Assembly: GCA_963669155.1 (NCBI GenBank) | Contig: OZ022576.1 | Span: forward strand, 23,395,756-23,459,755 | DNA: 64,000 nucleotides | Origin: Arbacia lixula | Taxonomy: Eukaryota; Echinodermata; Echinoidea; Arbacioida; Arbaciidae | Direction of reading: 5' to 3' | Shown here: in pieces, positions 48,608 through 59,778 of the stretch | Numbering within the stretch: the first letter of the stretch is position 1 | Layout of the letters: each line of letters opens with the position of its first letter | Program-made: the position numbers and the translations under genes | Notes under the pieces: generated by a model | Database searches by the model: none | What the model was told of the DNA's origin: nothing | The model's input: only the letters and a program-made list of their open reading frames with translations

Positions 48608-49493
48608 CTGTAGGTATAAAGACAAAGATTAATGGATATGTAAGTGATCTACTTCTCGTCAGTAGAGTTCGATGCCATGGGTGTACAACGAGTACGACAA
48701 GTGCTCGGGAACTATCCATAAATATAAGCATCGAAATGTAGGTCTTGTTGTGAATGTTATATGTCTGGGGATTGCTTGTATTGAATGACAATTGTCCAAA
48801 TCCATCTATCCACCCAAATTCAATAAGATAGCAATTTGCCTAGCACAGAAAGCGTTCGAAAATGATTACTTTTGCCGGCCTAAAATATAAAGTTTTGTAA
48901 GAGCATGATAATAGGTTATGAACTTTCACAAGAATACAGGATCTCGGAAAAGACTTTTCAGTAGTTTATCATACATTTTACATTTGTTTTGGCTTTTGTC
49001 AGGGCGTCTTAAACTTCCCTGCAGGCTTTTGCTCTGACAAAGTAATTTGGAACATCGCAATCAAAGCGACCTTGATAGACTAATGCTGTTATTGGGAAAT
49101 GCAAGTTAGCTTAATAATAAGATATGATCATGTTTTTGAAATGATACAAATATTACGTGGATGACCCAAACTTCGTCATTCACTTGAAAAAGAGAAAGAG
49201 CCCAATGTAGGCCTACAGATAAATATGTCTTATGTTGTATTTGAATTAATATGTCACTAATAAGTTTCCAACTTAGAAAATTTGGCATTTCCTCATACTT
49301 CTTAATGCTGTATTTGCATTCTATGTCACTGTTAAGTTTTACAATTAATCACTAATGATACATTTATGTTTATGCATTTGTTGTGTTGTCTGCAAAAGGG
49401 ATACACTATATTTAAGAGCGGGGAAATCATGGGACAGGGGGTAGGGGCGGCATTTGAAAAGAGCATTTTTGAAACATTAGCGAATGCATTCAT

Positions 49494-49517
49494 ATCCTAT
49501 CCTATCCTATCCTATAT
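49494..49517. repeat. Short TATCC tandem repeat
   Basis: About four and a half copies of TATCC. No other feature nearby. Confidence 0.85.
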
Positions 49518-50110
49518 ATTCACTCTTAATGAAGTGTATCCACTCTATATGAGAGTGGATCATGTCAATCTATCGTTCCTTTTCTGATTATTATGGATTG
49601 AAGAACCGCTCTATCACTTTCTTTATTTTGCTGATTTTAATTAAACTAATCGACAAGCTTACAGCATTGGAAAAGCAATCCCAGTCACCCACATGTTGAC
49701 ATAAACACGGATTGGTGATGCAATTACTCACATGTCAGAAATTGGATTCAATACATCAAAAAATAAACTCCCCTTAACATAATCATTATGGATCTTCTAT
49801 CCAGATGGTGATTGCATCAGAACCAAAAACATCGATTTTAATCGTGCGTGGTTTCAAACATGTCAAATGAGTGGAACAACAACAGGCATTGGCCTATAAC
49901 ATGTATAACACCCACGGCGATGCGCCCCCCGCCCCCCCCCCCCCCCCCCCTCGCTCCACTAAGCTGTTTGGAAAGGATGTCTGTTAAAGGGATCTTAAAC
50001 ATATCAGACTGGTAACTGCCATCTGATTCTGTACACGGATTGTAAACTTTAATTGGCTTTCGCATTTAATACTCATCTTACAAATAAAGCAAGCTATTCA
50101 ACGTACGCAC

Positions 50111-50172
50111 CTCGTTTGCCGCTCCGTCACTTTGCCGTGCACTTCCTTCGATTCCCGACCGTTTGCCAGCCG
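50111..50172 (-). CDS. Candidate internal exon of an unidentified minus-strand gene
   Basis: Minus strand: acceptor cctcgtccttttcttgcccag|CGG with a strong pyrimidine tract, donor gag|GTGCGT. The 62 nt are CG-rich against AT-rich flanks. Entered in phase 0 it reads RLANGRESKEVHGKVTERQT and leaves with 2 nt, matching the 103-nt form of the next exon. A second frame is open too (GKRSGIEGSARQSDGAANE). No family recognised. Confidence 0.45.
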
Positions 50173-51263
50173 CTGGGCAAGAAAAGGACGAGGAAGAGAA
50201 ATATATATATATATATATTAATTTGTCGTTCTTTTAGAAAGATTTAGTTTATTTGCAGAGATGTGTTAGATACGACATCATTGACCAGTTGCTATTTATG
50301 GAATCATGTTTATCTTGGACAAATTATAACGAGAGCACAAGCAGGAAGGGGGGCACAGGGTTGCTCTTCCAATGGTTCGGAATCTTGAGTCTCACTGGAA
50401 TTATCAAACATATGTAGCGTTTGTGAGACACATATTACAGTTTTCTGCGAATTAGGCCACAAGAGCAAAGGGACTGCGTTGTGTCAATATATGCATACAA
50501 CATATGCATATATATGAAATACATACAATGTAGCCATACATACATACATACATACTGACAGACAATGTGAAAACACGTCACCTCAAAATAATGACGTAGA
50601 CCTCATTTGCCCGTTATACACATATTACATCACACCCGCGTCACTCATGAAATGGTGCACACACGTACATAAACACTAACACACATATGTATACGCACAT
50701 ACAAACACACACACAAATGTATAAACCCAAATCGTTATCGTGTCAAATATTCTACGCTTTTAAGCATGTGTGAGATGTATAAGAATACAATCGGGATCCT
50801 CCGTAATCTGAATATTTGGACATAGATATTCCTTTAGGCGGGATAGTATTACAGTATAAATCTAAGAGAGAAGAGGATTTCGATAAAGCGAGTATTAAAT
50901 CGAAAAAGATGAACAAAACCATTGAGAGACCGAGATTGGGGATTGTCAGTTTACAGAAACGGGGTTAAGAAGAAATAATTGGAGTAATAGCTTTCTCCTC
51001 TCTTCCTTTCTGATTTATGGAAAGACTCCACTCATGTTATTTTTTTAAATATTTCTATGGCAACAACTTTCTAAAATCATACATAATTGTGCACGTTAAT
51101 TGCTCTCTGCAGCATTTTTTTCTTAACATTGTTAGCATTTAGGTATGAAAAATATGAAACATATTTTAAGATGAGAAACTACTTGAAGACATTACAAGTG
51201 TTCTCTATTGCGATAGTCTCGAAGTAGTCCCTCCCAGTGACAGCCCCCCCCCCCGCACGCGCG

Positions 51264-51308
<45 letters not shown>

Positions 51309-52306
51309 CCCGTCCCCCTTTCCCCGAAACAGACAAACAAACCCACAAAAAAACCCCGCAAAACAACAAGATCTCTCTACGCCACTCTAGCAAAACCCAC
51401 GTTTGATATATATATTATTTGAATCATCGGGTATTTTTTTTTTGCGATCATTATTTACTTAGATGCATCATGAATACATCACGTGCTAGAGCTTGAAAAT
51501 GTGGCCACAGTGCACTCACCTAAACTTGAAAATCACGACTCTGTACATAAGGCACTCCAGTACATTTTATCATTTGTACATTTTAAAATTAAGTCTGTGA
51601 ATGTATTCAGTATGAGGACGGAACAGATGTCAGCATAGCTTGGCAATGACATTCCGTAACATTATTTGGTACATTACAGAATTACGGAAGTGTAAAATTG
51701 CAAGCGATCTTGTAACAATGGGAAGGAGGGGAAATCATGAAAATATTGTTTACAAAATTGTTAATATTTTAAAGATATCAGATGTATGTGTAGGTAATTT
51801 CATAAGGACATGACTCCTTCCTGTGATCCTGAATTCAAAAATAATAGGACATGTAGTAACATAACGACTCTGCAAATGATTACGAGTGCCATAATATTCA
51901 CCACCACTATTTGATATTTAAACGTATTCTTTACAGGGCTAACCTAGGTTTGTGAGCAGTCTGTACTCAACAAACACGACATCAAATCCCGGGTCTGCAG
52001 GCTCAATTACTCTCTCAGATGCAACTGATAATTTCAAAGTTTTTGTGTACTGGTTGTGTATTAATATCTAATATCTAATATGGATCACATTGATGAAAGC
52101 TTCTAGAAAGATTGTAATGTTGATAGTTTATCCCACACTAAATAATAAAACATTTCCAGCTCCACTGTACGCAATTGAGATTTGCGATTGTTTCAACGTC
52201 AATAGTTTTATAACAGATCCGATAAGGTGGGAGAATATGTAGCCTCTATTCTTGAGCGATGTTTCTAATGTTACCTGTTGGTCATTCCAACACTAACCCC
52301 TCTCAG
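50173..52306. other. Stretch between candidate exons, simple repeats only
   Basis: AT and (CA)n-like tracts near 50200-50215 and 50640-50720, a C run at 51243-51254 followed by (CA)n to about 51306. A minus-strand donor-like TTTAG|GTGAGT near 51521 has no compatible exon before it. Would be intron if the minus-strand gene is real. Confidence 0.45.
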
Positions 52307-52454
52307 CCCGCGGTATGCCATGAAGAAGGTTGACAGGAACCCTGCATCTCACGTGGCCGTGGTCAGAATGGGTGACGGCTTTGAACGAGCAGTATCTCAG
52401 TATCAACCGCACCTATACATCAACCTCATCTTTCTGTCGATGTATGCTACTTAA
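52307..52454 (+). CDS. Candidate isolated + strand terminal exon, unidentified
   Basis: Acceptor cactaacccctctcag|CCC follows a pyrimidine tract. One frame is open for 48 codons to TAA, starting PRYAMKKVDRNPASHVAVVR and ending NLIFLSMYAT. Codons are CG-richer than the flanks. No family recognised and no partner exon found. It would lie inside an intron of the minus-strand candidate gene. Confidence 0.28.
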
Positions 52455-52683
52455 CTGACAGCCTTGTACACCTCGTCATTTCCACTTCCCTGCCGTTCCC
52501 GTCGTGTTTTCTCTCTTTTCATATTCTTTTCCTTCTTCTCTTTTATCCCCGACATCCTTTCTTCTTCCCCGTCATCGCCATCTTCTCCCTTATCTCTTTC
52601 TTGGGATCACTCCTCTCCTCCTTTTTTATTAATATTTTTTATATTTCTTTTCTTCTGTAAATGCTTTTATTCAAAATGAGCCG

Positions 52684-52735
52684 CCCAAACACACAAGCAT
52701 ACACACACACAACACACACACATACACGCACCCAC

Positions 52736-52780
<45 letters not shown>
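52684..52780. repeat. (CA)n microsatellite
   Basis: CA-rich from 52684 and pure (CA)n from about 52738 to 52778, preceded by a CT/T-rich tract (52500-52660). Frames across it are artefacts. Confidence 0.95.
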
Positions 52781-52781
<1 letters not shown>

Positions 52782-55700
52782 CCATACTTACACACTCCTA
52801 CACCTGGAAGCGTAAATACGTCTGTCCGTTGGACTGTGCGCTGGTGGGGGAAACGGTTTTCCCTATCTGTTATTCCGCGACATACGTTGCCTTTCATACA
52901 ATTGACCTTGGCCTTCCGTCATTACTGTCCTCTGACGATTAAATGGAAAATGTCTCTGATATTTCTGGAGCGTAATTAGACTGTAAGTGTCTGAATCATC
53001 CTCATGGGATGGAATATATTTCACGGGTGACTACAATACTCGTACCCTATCATATAACGGGAACCTGAGTAGCTGGATGGAAGAAAATAAGGTTTACAGA
53101 CAGCAAGGCACGTATGTGATGAGCCCGACACTCGTCTCCTAGACAGCTAGCGGTACATTGATTCGGCTAAACCGGGACAAAATGCTGCCACAATCCAGCT
53201 GTTGGTCGAATATTGTCTGCGGTGACCGGGCTCTTTTGCCCACTCTGACCGACAAAAACAACTCACTTTGTAAGGAAGTACCGTCATTTAAATCAGATTA
53301 CCTCTGAAACTTTATGGAATTCGTTTCTTTGACGTATCTCAGAGCCAACAGCTCGATTGATTTATTGATTCTTAAATGCCACTCAAGATGGCACCCGAGT
53401 GCTATCCTCAGAGCACTCACACAATTCCGGCTTCCAAGGTAAATACACCGGCATGATTTCGCACTTTTTTCTTTAAAGCTTCGCCAAGAGAAAGTTCGAC
53501 TCCCCCATTCTACTCCAACGAGCTCTTTTCGATAAAGATAATGTCAGCATTGGAACGGCGTTTCAAGGACGATGCGGCCAAATATGCCAATAATATTACT
53601 GATACGATATGTACACATACTCCATTGCTTTAGTACGCGATGATTATGTACGTACCCGTCTAAAATTAAATTCAAATTTCATTTTGGTGTTTGATACACT
53701 TATCTTGACACTGAGGCAACATTGTTTGAGCTCCGTTCATGCCGCGATTAATAATTAACAAGGATCGCACCTCTACTTTGATGATATATCTGAAATTAAG
53801 TGTACTCCCACGACACGTCTATATGGTCACCCGAAAGGCAAACACGAGGTTAAAACGTCTGCTTTTTAATAAAGCAATATTGTTACCGTGGCAGCCTCCT
53901 TCACTATGTTAGCTCAAGGTGAAATTGTGTGAAACGTTTTATTTCCGTGCGTGGTGCGTGTAAATATAGTTCAATTCCCCCTTACCGATTCCTCGAATTC
54001 AGTTTGATAAGTCATTCGACAATCAGATTAAAGAGTTGTTTTTGTGTGAGATATGAATAATATGAAGTTATTGCGTTTCAAGTTTCAAGTACACAGATCC
54101 CCCCCCCCCCCCTGCTCTCCATAGAAATACAAATCAGGGGCTGTTTGTGAGTTTTGTACCAGTTCCATAATACGCGAATACTATGCTTACAAAAGTGTAT
54201 TTCATATGAATGTTCAATTAATAGCCGATTGTATTTCACACGTTTTTATTATTTTTCATTGGTGATGTATATCAATATTTACATGTACATAAGTCACGGT
54301 ATATGGCAGACTGTTTCCCAAGTTTAGGTTGTATAATAGTAGATCTGCTGAAAGTTAATATAAAATGGTTCCCTTTATACCGTGCTATGATTTACTGTCG
54401 TTGAGATGTAAACCAACATGATCTCTCGCATCGCTCAGCCCGCCACGGCGCTTTGAAAGCTGTTTCCGGCTGATTCCCGTAAGGGGATGCACGAGAAGTC
54501 CCTGGTGTACACCATGTTCGAGGGAAGCTCGATGTTTGCCGATGCTCCGTCGCTTGGGACTCGCTCGAGCATTTAACATTTATAATTTTAAACCCACCAC
54601 GTGGAACGGAGGCCAAATAATGTTTCATGGCGCAGTGATGCAGTGAGGGACCGCTCTGCCATATTTGAAGTATTTGCCCGGTTAATAGTTTGACGTAATA
54701 TCCCTGACTCTAAATTTCCCACGGGAGGTGTAGCACAATTACGATTTGAATGCATAATATTGATATGATTATGGAGGGATTACTGGCGACGAGTGGGGCT
54801 GGGTGATAGTTCAGGGAAAGATAGAAAGGACCAATATTTGTGGTGAAAACTCAGATACAACATTAAATTTTGATTTATTAAGCTTGCTGAAGAGGGTCTA
54901 CATCAGACTTTGAACAGATTTATTATCTGATTACAGACCTATTATCAAAGAAAATACATTAACGAATATGTAATTGTATAGACAGTCAATACATTTATAT
55001 AGCCTTACTTGACGGGGAGTGCTGTACCCTAGCAAGCTTGCATATAATTGGGTAACTCGTCACACACGGACACACACAGGTATACACAGACACACACATG
55101 CACACACAAATACACACACATACGCACATATGAAATACACAACCGTCATACAAAATCATTCTCACGAACCACTTTCTGGTAGCGAATAATCGGAAGTTTA
55201 TATTCTATTCTACGCATATAAACTCGAAAACTATTGAGGAGCAGAAGAAGGGCAAATTGGAATTATTAAGGATTAATGCATGAATACCCTGTGAACCGGA
55301 ATAGGTTACAATAGTACGGAGTTTGGGATTATTTCTATTAACATCAGTTTCCTTTAAGTGAAGTGAATTAAGTAATTTTTTATAACATTTGTTTGCGTGA
55401 TACTTCAGAGCCACTGAGCGGGTTAGAGAACATGCCTATACATTAGCGAATGCATAAAAGTAAAGTGACGTCCCCTTCCCTCATTTACGTTCAACATCAT
55501 GTATAACTTTTGTTAAAACATGTGTTTTCGTATTGGTAGTATGCCCGATTTGTTTATGACATTTTCCGTATCGCCCAGTCGTTTGTAACGTCTTTTGTTG
55601 CGTTAACCACGAGAAAAAAGAAATGATCTCCACAAAGTCAAGTTGTGATTGATCACACTCTAGAAGGATAACATATCGTAAAGGAATTCATTGAGTGCTC

Positions 55701-55933
55701 GCAGTAGCAGAATGTATAGGGAATTTCGCCATGACCAAAAAACCCACATGTTGATTTCCTAAAAGGGTTTTGGGCTCAGTCCGCCAGGAATACATGTAAA
55801 TTCTGGTTTAAACGCAAAATCTCTATTACTGTCACCATCAGAACAATAACTTCGACTGCAAATCTAGTTTACTGCCAGGACCGATTTCGCGGTTGTCAAG
55901 GGATTCGTTGCCGTCATCGTGGTGGACACTTAC
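52781..55933. other. Non-coding stretch with one GC-rich island
   Basis: A C run at 54099-54112. A GC- and CpG-richer island at about 54425-54560 is open in two minus-strand frames (64 and 78 codons) but has no visible splice sites and no recognised product. (CA)n-like sequence is at 55060-55130. Confidence 0.45.
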
Positions 55934-56002
55934 CCATTCTGGTGCAGTAGAAACAGAGATCGTTCTTCCGTCCGCCCGAACAGCGTGTCTGACAGAAAGT
56001 TC
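55934..56002 (-). CDS. Candidate internal exon of an unidentified minus-strand gene
   Basis: Minus strand: acceptor tttgtcctaccctcccccag|GAA and consensus donor TGG|GTAAGT. In phase 0 the 69 nt read ELSVRHAVRADGRTISVSTA and end PEW. All three frames are open, so the frame rests on its neighbours. CpG-richer than the flanks. Function unknown. Confidence 0.45.
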
Positions 56003-56270
56003 CTGGGGGAGGGTAGGACAAATAGAATGGATTACATTATTGCGTGCCACACTATTTAACTCGTCCATGGCCAGATGAAACGCCGCTCAATGGGTTATAT
56101 ATGAGTTAAAGCAGCATGTGTACCTTGCAAAGTTGCATGGGCTAACTGGATAAACAGTTGCACTCTCATTAAGATGCTCGAGTGAATGAAGAATATTCCT
56201 GAGCGCACAGTGCACAAAATATTAAAGTCAAAAGAGCGAATTACTTAAGACGTGCCATGGTCAAGCTTAC

Positions 56271-56360
56271 AGTCAAATGTTTCTTGGCCACTTTCTGTTG
56301 TAGGCATGCTTCACCTTCACCTCCGTAATAGTCATTAGCGTACCAAGTGTGTGTGTCTGT
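56271..56360 (-). CDS. Weak candidate exon upstream in the same minus-strand gene
   Basis: Minus strand: consensus-like donor ACT|GTAAGC, with the frame leaving in phase 0 reading WYANDYYGGEGEACLQQKV and ending AKKHLT. The 5' limit would have to be a cag inside a CA repeat, which is poor. Joined to 55934-56002 it stays in frame. Confidence 0.25.
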
Positions 56361-56389
56361 CTGTGTGTGCGTGCGTGCGTGCGTGTGTG

Positions 56390-56410
56390 TGTGTGTGTGT
56401 GGGGGGGGGG
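56390..56410. repeat. (GT)n tract ending in a G run
   Basis: (TG)n from about 56348 with GTGC interruptions leads into 11 G at 56400-56411. It borders the weak candidate exon at 56271-56360. Confidence 0.85.
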
Positions 56411-56529
56411 GCGCTTAGGCACCCCCTCCCCATCCACCCCCACCCCACCCATTGAGCGGAGTCTGTCAGAACAAGAGACATTTCGTTGATACAAGGCACA
56501 TTGTGTCACCACAAATCAAATTAGACTAT

Positions 56530-56935
56530 ATCTTGCACTGACAAAACATAAAACAAAAAACATATTATTTAGTATCCGTTCAAGTAGTATTTTTTTCAGC
56601 TCGCTCGCTTCGCTCACTCAGTGTACGGGTATATTTCAACTATCATTATATATTAAATCCTGTTCATATCATACCTCAAAATAAGTATCTTCCCTGTTGA
56701 AGGATGGGAAATCTGAATGATATCAAGAATGAACATTTCGTACCGGTAAAATTTGAGCCAACATAACAAATAACAAAACATGTAATTTCGTATCCATGGT
56801 ATCGGTTTAACATACTAGTATTTGTCTTTCGCCTCACTTGCGTCGGTAGCTCGCGAAAGGATATTAATGTATATTTCAACTGTCAAGATTACTTATAGTC
56901 CTTTCATATTTTTTTTCCTATTTTGAGAAATGGAT
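56530..56935. repeat. Diverged tandem duplication of about 230 bp
   Basis: ACAAAACATAAAACAAAAAA...TCGCTCGCTTCGCTCAC...GTATATTTCAACTATCA (about 56535-56645) recurs as ATAACAAAACATGTAATTTC...TTTCGCCTCACTTGCG...GTATATTTCAACTGTCA (about 56765-56885), each followed by a T-rich stretch ending in TTCATAT. Confidence 0.55.
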
Positions 56936-57286
56936 GTAATGAATTATATTATGTGTGACAAATGAATATGTTATGTGTTCGCCCTGCTTTTCTAGAGTAG
57001 GCGTGAAAGTAGTACTGTATAAATATAACTAAACTAAACAATACACTTTTGTATGTGCCTCACTTCCACAAATTCACTATAATCACAGATAAGGATCATT
57101 GGGCTCAATTAAACTCAGTCTCTAGGTGACGTATTTTACGTGTATTTTTATGTGGCGTGTAAGTGTGTGTGCCCGCATGTGTGTATATATACCAATATAT
57201 ATGTATATTGGTATATATATATATATACCAATACATGTATATAATAACACAAACAAATTAATGGAGACGCCTCAGACCTTCATCAA

Positions 57287-57317
<31 letters not shown>

Positions 57318-58258
57318 GTTAAGTTTCTTCGTTTCTTTGGTTGTCAAACCTCCGCAATATTCGCGTATACCAAGTCAGATTCTGTAAAAAGGAAACAACG
57401 GTTATGTCGAAGAAGGGAATGCTCCCGTTAACCTTGGGAGCCACTTAACAAACTGATCATGTTCGCGTAGACAAACCCTATTGATCAGCACAATGGCTGG
57501 CACATGTAAAGACCATTGTCTCAATGGCCGAGCAGATAACCTCATCTAAACGAAAGGCTTCACAATCTATCAGAATAACTACAAAGCTAATGGCTGCAAC
57601 TGATATTCTAACACCCCGTGTATGTTTTTACGCTAATTGTTGTCTATATGAATACATAATCACGATTAAATATCTAATTTGATAGAAATCAAATATATGT
57701 ATGAATGATTAACACTTTTTATCATGCTGAATTAACTTATATTGTTTAAGTAATAGCACCATCACAAACATATATCACATATCATTGGGTCGCAAAATTA
57801 ATGATAACACAATTCCATACTCCCCCTGATTAAGTCACGTGAATTAAATCTTATTAAATGAAGTCCAATTCTACTAGTATTCCTTATATCATACTATTAA
57901 TCTACAATGTAATAAATGTATCATATTTCGTCCCAGGTGCTAATGAATCCATAAATCCTGCACACACATGAGTAAACTTTGATAAATACATCTAATTGAT
58001 CAATGTTCTAGTTAAGAGTAATATATACGATTCTACACTAATACATACGTCATATCAGGTACCGCATAGTATCGTGCTTAAGCAAAGGAAATTGTTATAA
58101 GACCTGAACAATTTATTTCCACATATATACGCTATGTTAATAGGACAATGCTTAATTCAAAATATATAGGCTATATTCATGTTTCTAGGGTCACACCTGA
58201 AGAAGGAAATTTGCGGAAGTGTGAAATAAAAAAGCATATACATTTCGTCTGAGTCTCA

Positions 58259-58259
<1 letters not shown>
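56936..58259. other. AT-rich stretch, no gene recognised
   Basis: Contains an AT palindrome built on ACCAATATATATGTATATTGGT (about 57190-57235) and (GT)n at 57287-57311. TCACGTGA is at 57835-57842. Confidence 0.5.
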
Positions 58260-58303
<44 letters not shown>

Positions 58304-58312
58304 GTATATATG

Positions 58313-58487
58313 TAAATGTGAGAAATTATACATATACAACAGCTTTGGCAACTCTTTTATTTAAATATTTTGTGAAAGAAATGGATGAAGAGAACAATGG
58401 TAGGCGTAGCTTAAATCAAGGCTCCCCAGAGCCTTGATTTAAGCTACGCCTACCATTGTTCTCTTCATCCATTTCTTTCACAAAATA
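58313..58487. mobile_element. Head-to-head pair of SINE-body fragments forming a 60-bp-arm hairpin
   Basis: 58313-58424 repeats the body seen at 37165-37284 in the same orientation, without the tRNA-like head. 58429-58487 is its inverted complement. The arms (about 58365-58424 and 58429-58487) are almost perfectly complementary, with a 4-base CCCA loop, and both run out into (AT)n. Confidence 0.85.
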
Positions 58488-59668
58488 TATATATATGTAT
58501 ATATATACATGAATGATGTGTATTTATGTGTATATATATGTGTGTGTGTGTGTGTATGTATGATTGTATGTGTGTGTATGTTTATGTAGGTGTGTTTGTG
58601 TGTGTTGGAATGTGGCTGTACGGTTCGTGTGAGTTATGTGCTTGTGACAACGCGTGCGTGATATATCCACATCTATAGTAGATGGACGCAGTAATGTATA
58701 GCGTGGGTGATTATGTTCGGGTATGCTATTGATGAATATTTGTTGTATGTTATGTTTTTTATTAACCTGTTGTACCTATACATTATTTCAAAATAAACAG
58801 TACAAACAATGTTTTTGGATATTTCTGGCACTCTATACCGATGGCTTTTAACTCCTGAAGCTTTGTGCTTTTACTTCGAGGTAACTGTCATCTCTTGATG
58901 TTATATCAAATATGTAAATTGTATATTTCTGATATTTTTTTTTTACATCCAATGGCCATACAGATCGATTCATTTTTAAATGTATAGAGGGTCTGTCCCA
59001 TTACAGTCTACATAATACATTATGAGAGATGTCGCAATCAAATCCCTGGTGACAGGAAACACGAATGTAACATATACATAATCAATGGACAATAGCCGCT
59101 CGAACACCCACGAACGCTTGGTCACGATTCATTTAATCGTAAACATTTTTTGATGGATGGCAGAAATTTAGAATGTGAATTATTTAGCTGCCATGGCGTG
59201 CCATGGCGTAGTTTGACCCTGCAACTAAAACTCTTTATGCACCAATGAGGAATTTTAAATTGAAAATATATTCCCATAGGTTCAGTATGTAGTCTGGCAG
59301 GGGAGGTGTTAAGGTGGCAGTGGCAGTCATAATTCAGAACTAATGTACTGCGACACCTCCTTCATTAGTCCGTGGAGATTGAGAATGACCCTCGTCCATT
59401 ACTCACTGTTATAATTAACATTAAACATGCTCTCATCTGATTGGTCAAAAGTAGTGCATTTTTAACCATTCCCTATAGAAAGTCTAAATGAACAATGTTC
59501 GAGGCATGGTTCATGTCACGTAATCAATAACATTGTCATAAATGAACGTGTAAAACATGCCACACGTGTGAGTGAAACCAATTCAGTACATACGTCCTTA
59601 ATAATAAAAAAGAGTGTTTAATTAGAAGTGTATCATTTTACTTCTACTTTTACCCACAACTCCGTATT
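58488..59668. other. Non-coding stretch, nothing recognised
   Basis: (TG)n-like repeats at 58520-58600, otherwise AT-rich. No exon-like signals. Confidence 0.5.
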
Positions 59669-59778
59669 CGGCTGACAAGTCAGTATTGACTGCATTAATT
59701 TCGGCGCATGCATTTGTCAAAGGACAGGCATAAGATTTTAAAATCATGCTATGACCCGGTCTACTTCAACTGTGCCAG
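59669..59778 (+). repeat. 110-bp repeat, left copy of an inverted pair
   Basis: Begins CGGCTGACAAGTCAGTATTG and ends CTACTTCAACTGTGCCAG. The complement recurs at 63877-63986 with the same length and about 10 differences. Sequence similarity stops sharply at both ends. Confidence 0.88.

Noticed and set aside
51521-51575. Minus-strand exon ending at TTTAG|GTGAGT
   Set aside because: No usable acceptor upstream, and the only open frame leaves in a phase that creates a stop in the next candidate exon.
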